From an uncultured Eubacteriales bacterium (lineage in GTDB: Bacteria; Bacillota; Clostridia; Peptostreptococcales; Anaerovoracaceae), in assembly GCA_910583765.1 (NCBI GenBank), contig CAJTYS010000003.1, positions 93,477 to 157,476 of the forward strand: a stretch of 64,000 nt of DNA. The letters are read 5' to 3'. Made by a program: the position numbers and the translations under genes. Under the pieces are notes generated by a model. It searched no databases. It worked only from the letters and a program-made list of their open reading frames with translations, and was not told where the DNA came from. Positions within the stretch are counted from its first letter, which is position 1, and each line of letters opens with the position of its first letter. Positions 25,570 through 34,482 of this stretch are shown here, in pieces.

Positions 25570-26631
25570 TCAATTGTTTCTCAGTTTCACTAAATCCTTC
25601 GGGTTGCCCACTACCATCATAACGCCGATGAATATGACCACGCATCCAATGATGGCCTGTCCTGTGATGGCATAGCTGCCGATCCCCATTGCCAGGAACA
25701 AATATCCTACAGGAATGCTCCATAGGGAGTAAGTGACATTGACACAAAGCGACCTGCCGGCGCCTGCCCTTGGGAAGGCATTGTAGATGCTCAAGTAAGA
25801 AACGCCTGCCAACGCGGAAGCTGCCAGGATCCAGAGGATTGGAGTCCCTGCGCTGAAAGCCTCCGCCATCATAGAAAATCCTAAGGTGACATCGCCGGCG
25901 ATCAATCCTGCTGCTGGTACGAACAGGATCAGGAACATGAGCCCTGAGCCAAAGGTCCGATAAATCCCGCAGGCAGTGGCTGAATCGGTCATGTCAGCGG
26001 CATAGATGCAGCAAACGCCTTCAATGCCCCAGCCAACAGATGAAAGGACCGCGAAGAGCAGGCCAATGGCAAAATATGGGTACTCTTTTCCTGTTGGCGG
26101 TGCCCAGGACACGATCAACACACCTGCCACCGCAATGACGATTCCCAGCCAGATCCTGGCGTTCATGTTTTCTTTAAACAGGATCCTGCCTGCGATAGCG
26201 CCCACGATAGGGGATGTGCCGCCAATAGCCAGCGCATACGTAGGTTCACACAGGTTAATGGCGATTAAACTGGCTCCTGTGGCAAAAGGCCCTCCGAAAA
26301 ATGCCGCCAACAAAGTTGCCGCGCCGATCTTCGTTTTCAAAAGCCTGCCGTATTCTTTCAGACTCCTTCCTGTGGCTAGATTGATCACCAGCACCCAGAT
26401 GCCGGAGAATAGATCATTCAGACAGCCTGTGACAATAGATGCCACCGCGATGACAGAAACCGTATACGCAGGGTTAGCAAAAGGAGACATGCCTCCTGCC
26501 ACACCCATGATATTCCCGTAAAAAGCCCAGGTGACCGCAGCGCTGCAAGCCCACAAAAGACCAGTGGCAGCATATCTGATTTTACGCTTCTCCAACGCCT
26601 GCTGGGGCGTGATCTGATTCAAAGTATTCAT
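25570..26631 (-). CDS. DMT-superfamily transporter (EamA type), copy B
   Basis: 353 residues, about ten TM helices, homologous over its full length to the DMT transporter at 9649-10713 (shared: ATGRSLKEYGRLLKTKIGA-type loop, ILFKENMNARIWLGI, FWALEG/GWGIEG segment, C-terminal VVGNPKDLVKLR). First gene of the second mutase set after the truncated VOC frame. Probable role: uptake or release of the mutase-pathway metabolite. Confidence 0.8.
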   Translation of the reverse strand: MNTLNQITPQQALEKRKIRYAATGLLWACSAAVTWAFYGNIMGVAGGMSPFANPAYTVSVIAVASIVTGCLNDLFSGIWVLVINLATGRSLKEYGRLLKTKIGAATLLAAFFGGPFATGASLIAINLCEPTYALAIGGTSPIVGAIAGRILFKENMNARIWLGIVIAVAGVLIVSWAPPTGKEYPYFAIGLLFAVLSSVGWGIEGVCCIYAADMTDSATACGIYRTFGSGLMFLILFVPAAGLIAGDVTLGFSMMAEAFSAGTPILWILAASALAGVSYLSIYNAFPRAGAGRSLCVNVTYSLWSIPVGYLFLAMGIGSYAITGQAIIGCVVIFIGVMMVVGNPKDLVKLRNN

Positions 26632-26647
26632 AATGATCTCCTTCCTG

Positions 26648-26752
26648 TTATTTAGTATTGCATAAGTTCAATGATAACGCCAAATGGAATCCCATTGCTT
26701 TTTCAATGCTCTCCACCACAACGCCCACATGTCCGATTCCTAAAATTTTCAT
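26648..26752 (-). pseudogene. Truncated VOC-family (glyoxalase/epimerase-like) frame, 34 residues
   Basis: ATG at 26752, preceded by AAAGGAG at 6 bases, opens MKILGIGHVGVVVESIEKAM, the standard beginning of a VOC-fold protein such as methylmalonyl-CoA epimerase (the first His is a metal ligand in the family). The frame then departs (GFHLALSLNLCNTK) and stops at 26648. Full-length relatives have ~130 residues, so most of the gene is missing, apparently by internal deletion, while start and ribosome binding site remain. It may still be translated as a leader ahead of the DMT gene. 26753-26905 shows nothing else. Confidence 0.6.
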
Positions 26753-26905
26753 GATTTCTCCTTTCTGTTCCTCGTGTTTTTCTGTACATCCGCGGTATGC
26801 CGTTCCTTATGCTTTAAGTTTACAGACTATTTGAAACTTTTCCTACCATCTTACATACATGTTCCATACCCACGAAAGGATAATTCTATGATACTTTTGT
26901 TTCAT

Positions 26906-29749
26906 TTACTTTGGATTGTTTCTGATATATTCCATTTCCTCTTTGAAATCCGTCCCTAGGAAATACCGCTTTGGCGGTTCTATGGTTTTCCCGGCGGCTA
27001 GCGCGTCGATCCCGGCTTTTACCTTTTCCGGTGATGCGGGCAGCTCGTAGATTCTTACGCCGCAGGCATCTTTGATGGCATTGATCACAGCCATGTGGCC
27101 GCCTGACTGATAGGCTTCCGACGCACCGGAAGAGCCGAACGGATTGCTCGTTCTGTATGTGGTATTATGGATAATATGAAACTGATCCGGGATCTCCTTG
27201 ATAGTCGGCACGCCGCCTCGGAGAGGATCCGTATGTTTGGTCACATCCTCGTAATTTTCTGTAAGGGCAAAGCCGATGCTGTGAGACATGCCACCGTAAG
27301 CCTGTCCATTGAGAGCTTCTATGTCACCGATCACCCCCACGTCATCTACGCAGGTCATGCCGATCACTGTGGTTTTGCCTGTGGCCGTGTCCACTTCCAC
27401 CTCTGCCAGGAAGAGGGCATAACAGTATTCTGGCTGCGGGTTGCCTACGCCTGTGTTGGGGTCCATTTCTACGACAGAACGATCCTCCTTGTTGGCGTAC
27501 ATGCCTTCGTATTTCGTAGGGATCCCTTGGTCTACCATTTCCTCATAGGTCCTGTATGTGCCATCTGATTTCCGCATGGCGTTCATCAAAGCTTCCGCTG
27601 CCCTGACCACCGCTTTGCCGTTCATATAATGCTGTCTGGAAGCAGCGCTTTCGCCGCTGTTTGGGCAATGCTTGGAGTCGTTTTGGATCAGCACAATGTC
27701 ATCTGGGGTGACTCCTAATGGTTTGAGCGCTTCCAGCGTACAATGGAGTGAACCAACGTCTCCGCCCTGCCCCACATCTTCCCAGGTGTCATATTTCACG
27801 AATTTGCCATCTTCCCGAAGCTCTAGGTAAACCGTGCATTCGTCAGCTTCGCCTTCTGTCACTTTATAGCCGCCCCATGCCAGACCCACGCCTCTTCTCT
27901 TCTCAGGCCGATCCTTTGCCTTAGCTTCCGCAGCTGCTTTCTCATAAACGGGCTGAAGCTTTTCCATCATTTCTTCCATTGGATAATTGGGAAACAAGGC
28001 GCTGGTGATGTTGGAATCTCCTGGCCTAGCGATATTGTTCCACCGGAATTCAAATGGATCCATCCCCAGCTTTTCCGCCATCATGTCCATCAGAGCCTCT
28101 GAGGTGGTGTAAGCTTGGGGCGAGCCATAGCCTCTGTACGCTGTTCCGTAGGAATGGTTCGTGGTCGCCACTCTTGCCACGCCTATAGCGTTTGGCACAT
28201 TGTATGGGAAAAAGAGGAACCTCGCATATGGAGAAATGATATCATCGCCCAGCTCGTCATATGCCCCATGATCGATCCCCGCGTCAAATTCCACTGCCAG
28301 GATCTTGCCGTCATCATCACAGGCCAGCCTAGCGTTGCAGTAGGATGGGGAGCGCTTGCCGGAAAAGGCCATGTACTGCTGATAAGTCATGGAAAATGCC
28401 ACCGGCTTGTCATCGCAGGCAATACAGGCGATGGCTGCTATGGCATAAGTAGCCGCCGCGATGCCCCACCCAAAACAGCCGCCAGTGGGGTTGGCGATGA
28501 CTCTGATCTTTTCTTCGGGCAGGCCTGTGGCCTCCGCGATGTCTCCAAGATTGGTGTAAACTGCCTGAGACTTGCAATGAATGGTCAGCAGCCCATCGTC
28601 TCCCCAATACGCCTGGACCGTGTCCCCTTCTATTGGCATATGCGGCTCTCTGGAAGAATAAAAACTGCCTTCCACTACATGCGGCGCGTCATCAAAAATC
28701 TGAAAAGTATCATAACCCGCGCCTTTAAGCACTGGCTGCCGGGACCACACATTAGGATGATCCTCATGGATACGGATAGCGTCCGGCATGGCCGCTTCTA
28801 AATAATTGGTATACGCAGGAAGAGCTTCATATTCGATGGTCACCTTATCAGCCGCAGCCATAGCGTGGGCCTTTGTGTCAGCGGCCACCAGCGCCACGAT
28901 ATCACCGTAATTTACGATCTTATCTTCTACGAGCAGCACATGAGTCGGCTCGCTGGCCGTGCTCCACGGTAGGAAGGTGAACATATTTAATCGGTTACTG
29001 CCTTTGATGTCCTTATGGGTAATGACTTTATATACGCCTTCCATGGCTTCTGCTTCCTGGGTATTGATCTTAAGCACCTTCGCATGGTGCGCCACCTTTG
29101 GCTGCACCATGACCACATGAAGGGTTTCCGGAGGCATCTTCAATTCCATATCATCTCCATAATCCGTCACGCCGCATACCTTTCCTAGCGCCGCTGGTCT
29201 TGGCAGGGCTTTTCCGTAATACGCTTTGTCCTCTGGCATAGGCAGCTTGATGTCCTCAATGCTGCATTGGCCTCTCATGACTTTCGCTGCCGCTATGACA
29301 GCGTTGACGATTTGCTTGTAGCCTGTGCAGCGGCATAGATTCCGATGTTTATGGAACCAGTCCCTGATTTCTTCTCTGGTTGGATCTGGGTTTTCCTGCA
29401 ATAACTGATATGCGGACACAATGAACCCTGGCGAGCAGAATCCGCACTGAACAGCGCCATAGTTCATGAACGCCACCTGCAGGGGATGCGGATGCATAGG
29501 GCTTCCGATTCCTTCGATGGTGATCACGCTGCTGTATTCCTCAATGTTCTGTATTTTTTTCGTGCAGGACCGGATCACCTTTCCATTTAAAATCACAGAA
29601 CACGCACCGCACACGCCAACGCCGCATCCTACCTTCGTCCCTGTGAGGCCCAGTCTTCTGATCACGTCTGATAATGTGTCTTTCTCTGGATCACAGATGA
29701 ACATTCTGTCAGCGCCGTTGATGTTCAATGTCATTTTTCTTAATTTCAT
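26906..29749 (-). CDS. Molybdenum hydroxylase, Mop-like aldehyde oxidoreductase (fused 2Fe-2S and Mo domains)
   Basis: 947 residues from ATG 29749 (GGAAGGGAGCC upstream). N-terminal plant-type [2Fe-2S] domain with Cys42, 47, 50 and 62; second [2Fe-2S] domain with CGFC (102-105) and CRC (139-141); then the molybdopterin domains with QAYWGDDG, GGCFGWG, YRGYGSPQA and near the C-terminus GASEAYQSGGHMAVINA (the Glu is the catalytic base of the family) and YELPASPEKVKAG. There is no FAD domain. This layout and the C-terminus match Desulfovibrio Mop aldehyde oxidoreductase; the E. coli XdhD-type enzymes are an alternative. It would oxidise an aldehyde, or hydroxylate a heterocycle. The alcohol dehydrogenase lies 22 bp upstream. 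Confidence 0.85.
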   Translation of the reverse strand: MKLRKMTLNINGADRMFICDPEKDTLSDVIRRLGLTGTKVGCGVGVCGACSVILNGKVIRSCTKKIQNIEEYSSVITIEGIGSPMHPHPLQVAFMNYGAVQCGFCSPGFIVSAYQLLQENPDPTREEIRDWFHKHRNLCRCTGYKQIVNAVIAAAKVMRGQCSIEDIKLPMPEDKAYYGKALPRPAALGKVCGVTDYGDDMELKMPPETLHVVMVQPKVAHHAKVLKINTQEAEAMEGVYKVITHKDIKGSNRLNMFTFLPWSTASEPTHVLLVEDKIVNYGDIVALVAADTKAHAMAAADKVTIEYEALPAYTNYLEAAMPDAIRIHEDHPNVWSRQPVLKGAGYDTFQIFDDAPHVVEGSFYSSREPHMPIEGDTVQAYWGDDGLLTIHCKSQAVYTNLGDIAEATGLPEEKIRVIANPTGGCFGWGIAAATYAIAAIACIACDDKPVAFSMTYQQYMAFSGKRSPSYCNARLACDDDGKILAVEFDAGIDHGAYDELGDDIISPYARFLFFPYNVPNAIGVARVATTNHSYGTAYRGYGSPQAYTTSEALMDMMAEKLGMDPFEFRWNNIARPGDSNITSALFPNYPMEEMMEKLQPVYEKAAAEAKAKDRPEKRRGVGLAWGGYKVTEGEADECTVYLELREDGKFVKYDTWEDVGQGGDVGSLHCTLEALKPLGVTPDDIVLIQNDSKHCPNSGESAASRQHYMNGKAVVRAAEALMNAMRKSDGTYRTYEEMVDQGIPTKYEGMYANKEDRSVVEMDPNTGVGNPQPEYCYALFLAEVEVDTATGKTTVIGMTCVDDVGVIGDIEALNGQAYGGMSHSIGFALTENYEDVTKHTDPLRGGVPTIKEIPDQFHIIHNTTYRTSNPFGSSGASEAYQSGGHMAVINAIKDACGVRIYELPASPEKVKAGIDALAAGKTIEPPKRYFLGTDFKEEMEYIRNNPK

Positions 29750-29771
29750 AATGGCTCCCTTCCTTGATTGC

Positions 29772-30827
29772 CTACTGCTCATCAGGATACAGCAGTACTT
29801 TCAGTCCTTCTCTTGATTCCAGGAGTTCAAACCCCTTCTTGTACTGGCTCAGAGGCAATTTATGCGTGATCAGCTTTTCCAGCTCCAGCTTTTTGCTTGT
29901 TAGCAGCCTGACCGCCATGTCCCATGCGTCATAAATCTCTCCAAAGGAAAAGACGATTTTGCAGGCTTTGAGCAGGAACTGGTTCCAGTTCACCTTGATT
30001 TCTTCAGCCGCTGTTTCACCCAGCACTACGATGGTCCCTGTTTTTTTGATCAGCCAGGGCATCATGGCAATGGCGGGACCCGCCCCGGAAGCCTCGATGA
30101 TCACATCCGCGCCGCGGCCCTTCGTCCCCTGGCCGATGATTTCGCAGATGTCTTCCTGCTCTATGTTGACTACCAGATCAATGGCCTCAATGCTGCGGGC
30201 AATAGGCAGTCTGACTGCCTCATCCACATCCGTGCCTGTTACGATAACCTTCGCTGCTCCCAAGGCTTTTGCGGCCATGGCGGCCATTAGGCCAATCGTT
30301 CCGCAGCCCTGAACCATGACGATATCCTGAGGCCGCACCGTTTCCTTTACATATTCTGCCTGACAGACCACATTCAGCGGTTCCGCCATGGCCCCTTCTT
30401 CAACCGTGACCCGGTCATCAAGCTTGAAAAGGAAGCGTTCCGGTGTGCAGTAATACTCTGCCCAGCCGCCATTTTCATCATAGCCCACGGCTTTTCCATC
30501 AGGACAAAAATTTGTCATTCCCCTTCTGCAGAATTCGCATGTGCCGCAGGCTCCTTTATCCAGCTGCGCCACTACCCGGTCCCCTACCTTCCAGTCTGTG
30601 ACCAGTTCTCCTACTCTGGAAATCTCACCGCAGAACTCGTGTCCCACTACAACAGGGGGCGTATAGAAATGGTTGTCATGATACAGATGGAGTTCACTGC
30701 CGCAAATGCCGATACATTTTACGCGGATTTCTACTTCATCCGGCTTTGGCGCTTTTCGTTCCACTTCCGTATAGATCCAGCCCTCTTTTCCGTCCCGCTG
30801 TTTTACCACAGCTTTCATAAGTTCCAT
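29772..30827 (-). CDS. Zinc-dependent alcohol dehydrogenase (MDR superfamily)
   Basis: 351 residues. Catalytic zinc ligands Cys in GICGSELH and His in GHEFCGEI; structural zinc Cys cluster GACGTCEFCRRGMTNFC (four Cys); nucleotide-binding VQGCGTIGLMAAMAAKALGA. It resembles threonine/butanediol/sorbitol dehydrogenases. It interconverts an alcohol and an aldehyde or ketone with NAD(P). It lies between the ThDP enzyme (13 bp) and the molybdenum aldehyde oxidoreductase, which suggests that an aldehyde formed by one enzyme is reduced or oxidised by the others. Confidence 0.85.
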   Translation of the reverse strand: MELMKAVVKQRDGKEGWIYTEVERKAPKPDEVEIRVKCIGICGSELHLYHDNHFYTPPVVVGHEFCGEISRVGELVTDWKVGDRVVAQLDKGACGTCEFCRRGMTNFCPDGKAVGYDENGGWAEYYCTPERFLFKLDDRVTVEEGAMAEPLNVVCQAEYVKETVRPQDIVMVQGCGTIGLMAAMAAKALGAAKVIVTGTDVDEAVRLPIARSIEAIDLVVNIEQEDICEIIGQGTKGRGADVIIEASGAGPAIAMMPWLIKKTGTIVVLGETAAEEIKVNWNQFLLKACKIVFSFGEIYDAWDMAVRLLTSKKLELEKLITHKLPLSQYKKGFELLESREGLKVLLYPDEQ

Positions 30828-30840
30828 CTGTCAGCCTCCT

Positions 30841-32532
30841 TCATGCTTTGAGCACCGGATCAAGGGGCCTTGCGGTCCAGTCTGTGACCACTTCGATCAC
30901 TGCCGGTTTGCCTGCCTTCATGGCTTCTTCAATGGCTGGCGCAATGTCTTCATCTTTTTCCACCCTGATTGCCATAGCACCGAACTCAGCGGCGATCTTG
31001 GCGAAATTCACAGGGCCCAGGGTTGATAATTCTTTTTCCTTGTCAATCTTGTGCTGCTCTGTGGCTGGATCAAAGAATTCGTCAATGCAGTCCACGCATT
31101 GTGCGTACAAGGAGTTGTTATTGAGGATGGTGATGGTATTGATCCCGTATTTCACTGCTGTGTCGATTTCCTGGAGATGATAGAAATACGCGCCATCTCC
31201 GCAGAAGCAGAACACCGGTCTGTGAGGCTCCGCGCACTTTGCGCCAATGGACGCTGGCACGGACCATCCTAAAGAGCCTGCCGCGCGCACGTATTTTTGC
31301 GAAGACTTCATCCTAATGGAACCTGCCGACCATACTGCGGACCAGCCAGTGTCCGATACGACAACAGCGTCCTCCGGCAGCGCGTCGCCTATTTCTTTGC
31401 AAAGTCTGGCGGTATTGCAGCCATTCATTTTCTTTGCTTCTGATTCTGCCTGGAGCTTTGCCACGTCAGAAACCCAGCCAGCCACTCGTTGCGCCCATGA
31501 AGTATGCTTCGTTTCCCCAACTTCCGCTACGACTTGCTTCATCACGGTCTTAGCATCTCCGCAAAGGCCCAGGGTGTTAGGGAAGTTCTTGCCGATCTGG
31601 GAGCCTTCAATATCGATCTGGATGACCTGGGTCGTTCTGGCAGGTATGGTAAAATCCATGGTGGTCTGGTCAGAAACCTGCACTCCAATGTAGATGACAA
31701 GGTCCGCATTGGCAACGGCTTTGTTGGCGCAGTCCATTCCGTAGCCGCCGACAATGCCTGCCCACAGCCTATGGTCTTCATCTATGGTGGTCTTGCCATC
31801 CGGCGTTGTCACTACAGGGACCTGGCATTTTTCCGCCAACTTGGTAAGTATGTTTTCATCATCTGAATAAAACACGCCTCTTCCAGAAACGATCACTGGC
31901 TTTTCCGCCTGCTCGATCATTCTCGCTGCCTTCTCCACCTTTGTCTGATCCGCTGCTGGCCGGAAAGCCGGATAAGTCCGATAGGCTGCTTCTGTGACAA
32001 AATCCTCTTCCATCACCGCGGCTTCCCAGACTTCTCCGCCAACACCGGATAATTCTATGTGCGCAGGCCTTGGGTTTCCGGTGGTTACTTCCCGAAAGCA
32101 CTGTCTGATCAAATGTGGGAATTCCTGATCATCCAAAAGCGGCACATTATACTTGGTGACCCCTGAAAAGTGGGCCGTATGATTGGATTCCTGATAGGCA
32201 TTCCTCTGCTGTAACCAGGAAGGTTTGCATCCTGTCATGGCGATGACCGGCGAATTGCCCAGCCATGCGTCATGAAGTCCCGCAGCTAGGTTGCAGGCTC
32301 CAATGGATTGAGAAAAACAAACCCCTGGCTTTCCGGAAATTCTTGCGTATCCATCGGCCATATAGCCGACAGCAAGCTCAGAATGCCCTAAAATGGGTTT
32401 TACGCCATAGTCTGTTTCCAAATTGTTGATCAATCGATTGAGGGCGTACTCTTGATAAAACAAATGGGTAATGCCGTTTTCCTTTAATGTGTTGGCCAGA
32501 TATTCCTGGCCTGTGATTTTCTTCTTTGTCAT
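30841..32532 (-). CDS. Thiamine-diphosphate-dependent enzyme, acetolactate-synthase-like (2-oxoacid decarboxylase or dione hydrolase)
   Basis: 563 residues from ATG 32532 (AAGGAG 9 bases upstream); the frame extends further but without a site. Three-domain ThDP enzyme: catalytic Glu in GHSELAVGYMADGYARISG (~50), central FAD/Rossmann-like domain (PVIVSGRGVFY), and ThDP motif GDGAYFYHLQEIDTA..TILNNNS at the C-terminal domain. Members decarboxylate 2-oxoacids, make acetohydroxyacids, or hydrolyse cyclic diones (IolD, cyclohexane-1,2-dione hydrolase). No acetolactate-synthase small subunit is nearby. First gene of the run ThDP enzyme, alcohol dehydrogenase, aldehyde oxidoreductase; substrate open. 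Confidence 0.8.
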   Translation of the reverse strand: MTKKKITGQEYLANTLKENGITHLFYQEYALNRLINNLETDYGVKPILGHSELAVGYMADGYARISGKPGVCFSQSIGACNLAAGLHDAWLGNSPVIAMTGCKPSWLQQRNAYQESNHTAHFSGVTKYNVPLLDDQEFPHLIRQCFREVTTGNPRPAHIELSGVGGEVWEAAVMEEDFVTEAAYRTYPAFRPAADQTKVEKAARMIEQAEKPVIVSGRGVFYSDDENILTKLAEKCQVPVVTTPDGKTTIDEDHRLWAGIVGGYGMDCANKAVANADLVIYIGVQVSDQTTMDFTIPARTTQVIQIDIEGSQIGKNFPNTLGLCGDAKTVMKQVVAEVGETKHTSWAQRVAGWVSDVAKLQAESEAKKMNGCNTARLCKEIGDALPEDAVVVSDTGWSAVWSAGSIRMKSSQKYVRAAGSLGWSVPASIGAKCAEPHRPVFCFCGDGAYFYHLQEIDTAVKYGINTITILNNNSLYAQCVDCIDEFFDPATEQHKIDKEKELSTLGPVNFAKIAAEFGAMAIRVEKDEDIAPAIEEAMKAGKPAVIEVVTDWTARPLDPVLKA

Positions 32533-32562
32533 CTCTTTGTTCTCCTTGTTTCTCGCTTTTAT

Positions 32563-32638
32563 GGAATGATCATTCCTTGTGGTCGTGTCCTCAGTATAGT
32601 AAAGATCCTTTTCCGCAAATACCGACCATCGGATATTT
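32563..32638. promoter_or_regulatory. Candidate operator sites between the ThDP operon and the tandem HyuA genes
   Basis: A perfect 14-bp palindrome GGAATGATCATTCC (32563-32576) lies in the leader of the ThDP gene, ~30 bases before its start. A second imperfect inverted repeat, AAATACCGA / TCGGATATTT (32617-32638), lies ~85 bases upstream, near where an activator would bind relative to the TATACT at 32599-32594 (minus strand). No strong -35 is present, which fits an activated promoter. Confidence 0.45.
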
Positions 32639-32669
32639 GTTTCGTAGCCATAAGCATATTTCCACCATC

Positions 32670-32690
32670 TCCTTTTGTGGGTATAATCTA
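32670..32690 (+). promoter_or_regulatory. Putative promoter of the tandem HyuA genes
   Basis: TATAAT in GGGTATAATCTATAG (around 32681-32686) lies ~115 bases before the first HyuA start. The -35 (TTTCCA at 17 bases) is poor. The leader then contains a repeated CATATATGG/CATATATG pair and a GCGC-rich hairpin (CCGCGAAAGCGCGG, 32754-32767). Confidence 0.4.
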
Positions 32691-32802
32691 TAGTATCCGT
32701 TAAGGAGCATTCCATCGCGGCGGCATATATGGCATATATGAGAATGAGATCCGCGAAAGCGCGGCTAGGCCGATGCTTTTGAGAAACGATAAGGAGGATG
32801 TT

Positions 32803-34479
32803 ATGAGTTTGATATTAGGAATTGACACGGGCGGGACTTTTACAGACATGGTAATATGGGATTCTGCAAAAAAGCGGGTTTTGCAAAAGGCGAAAGCCTT
32901 TACCACTGCTGATGATCTGTCCATGGGAATCCAGGAATGCATGGACTCTCTCGATCTTGCCGCATGTGGAGAATTGTCCGCTGTTCACTTATCGACCACC
33001 CTGATGGTGAACGCGGTCCTGGAGGACCGGCCTTCTGGGATCGGCATCCTGTTGATCGGAGCCCATTTATCGAAAAAACTGCCTGTGGCCGCGAAACACG
33101 AGCTGACTCGTTACCGGTATCATGCCGGCCAAGGCCGTTTTTCCGTAGATCACGCAGCTTCTCAGCACATGATCCAGCTTTTTCATGAAACGTGTCCCAA
33201 AGTCTTAGTTTGCGCATGCGGCGCGAACCATCGAGAGCTGGAACAAGCCGCCGCGGTCTATCTGAAAGGCTTGCTGCAATCTGAAATCATCTGCTGCTCT
33301 GACATCGCTGCCAGCCCTGGCCTTTACCAACGCGCTTTGAAGGCCGCGGCCACCATAGAAGCCAGGCCCATCATCGCTAAATGGACAGCCTCCATTACCC
33401 ACCTCCTCCGCAGGCATGGCCTCAAGGCACCGATTCGGATCCTGACAAACACCGGCAGTCTGATCTCTCCGGACCAAGCCATTGATGATCCCCTCAGCAC
33501 CATTATGTCCGGCCCAGCGGCAAGCTTTATGGGCAGCCGCTGTCTCACAAAAGAAAAGGATTACCTGCTGCTGGACATGGGCGGCACCAGCCTGGACGTT
33601 ACCAAGGTCATGGATCGGAACACAAGGTTTTGTGAAGCCGACACGCCTGTGGGCAATTACGCCTTTTGCGTCAAAACCCTGGATCTGCAGTGCTTTGGAA
33701 CAGGTGGAGACAGCCTGATCAAACTGAATTCCATGGGAGAGATCGTAGTGGGCCCTGAAAAAGTCATGCCTCTGTGCGTGCTGGGGGACAAATATCCAAA
33801 TCTGGCTGGTGAACTGGATACCTACCGGCTCCCTGAAGATTACGATCTATGTACTGCTGCGGAAACCGATTGTTTTTTCCTAAAGCGAAACAGCTCCAAC
33901 GCAATGCTGCCAAAAGACGAACGCAAAATCATCGAATCACTGCGGGAAAGCGCCCATTCCTTGTTCTTCCTTGCCAATCATTTTGGTGTGGACGCAGACT
34001 GCCTTCACCTGGACCGATTGGTGGAAACAGGATATGTGGGACGCGCGTCTCTGACCCCTACGGATCTTCTCCACGCCGAAGGAAGTTTTAAACGCTGGAA
34101 TCCTGTGATCTCCAGGGTCGGCATTTCTCTGTTGGCAGCCAGAAAGGGCCGCGAACCTGATGCTTTCATCCAGGAAGTCAAAGGGTTCATCACCAATCAG
34201 CTGGCTTTTTTCTGCATGCAGAGCATCGCTGGTTTTGAAGAGGAAAGCTTTCGCTTTAGTGACAGTCCGGCTACCATGTATTTGATCGAGAAATATCTCT
34301 GCGACCGGCAAGAGTCCATCACCTCAGATTTTTCCATACAAAAGCCCATCCTGGGCCTTGGCGCGCCGGCAAAAGCCTGGCTCCCGCAAGTCGCAGAAAA
34401 GCTTCATGCGCATTTACTATTACCCGAAGATGGTGATGTGGCCTGTGCCATAGGCGCGGCGGCAGGAAGGGAGGAATGA
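32803..34479 (+). CDS. HyuA-family (hydantoinase/oxoprolinase) ATPase, copy 2, short form
   Basis: 558 residues from ATG 32803 (AAGGAGG 6 bases upstream; an ATG 30 bases earlier lacks a site). ASKHA motifs GIDTGGTFTDMV and LLLDMGGTSLDVTKV, plus IMSGPAASFMGSR and FGTGGDSLI. It ends at DVACAIGAAAGREE, where copies 1 and 3 continue for ~95-100 more residues, so the C-terminal domain is missing. The stop is clean and the next gene starts 3 bp later, so this is not a recent frameshift. It may act as a subunit with the following copy 3. No HyuB. Confidence 0.75.
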   Translation: MSLILGIDTGGTFTDMVIWDSAKKRVLQKAKAFTTADDLSMGIQECMDSLDLAACGELSAVHLSTTLMVNAVLEDRPSGIGILLIGAHLSKKLPVAAKHELTRYRYHAGQGRFSVDHAASQHMIQLFHETCPKVLVCACGANHRELEQAAAVYLKGLLQSEIICCSDIAASPGLYQRALKAAATIEARPIIAKWTASITHLLRRHGLKAPIRILTNTGSLISPDQAIDDPLSTIMSGPAASFMGSRCLTKEKDYLLLDMGGTSLDVTKVMDRNTRFCEADTPVGNYAFCVKTLDLQCFGTGGDSLIKLNSMGEIVVGPEKVMPLCVLGDKYPNLAGELDTYRLPEDYDLCTAAETDCFFLKRNSSNAMLPKDERKIIESLRESAHSLFFLANHFGVDADCLHLDRLVETGYVGRASLTPTDLLHAEGSFKRWNPVISRVGISLLAARKGREPDAFIQEVKGFITNQLAFFCMQSIAGFEEESFRFSDSPATMYLIEKYLCDRQESITSDFSIQKPILGLGAPAKAWLPQVAEKLHAHLLLPEDGDVACAIGAAAGREE

Positions 34480-34482
34480 CAA

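Noticed and set aside
28115..28801. 228-codon plus-strand frame inside the molybdenum hydroxylase gene
   Set aside because: Opposite-strand shadow of a well-conserved coding frame; no start site or family match.
30841..32532. Sulfoacetaldehyde acetyltransferase (Xsc) to complete a taurine pathway
   Set aside because: The ThDP enzyme lacks the typical Xsc N-terminal sequence, and no phosphotransacetylase or sulfite-handling gene is nearby.
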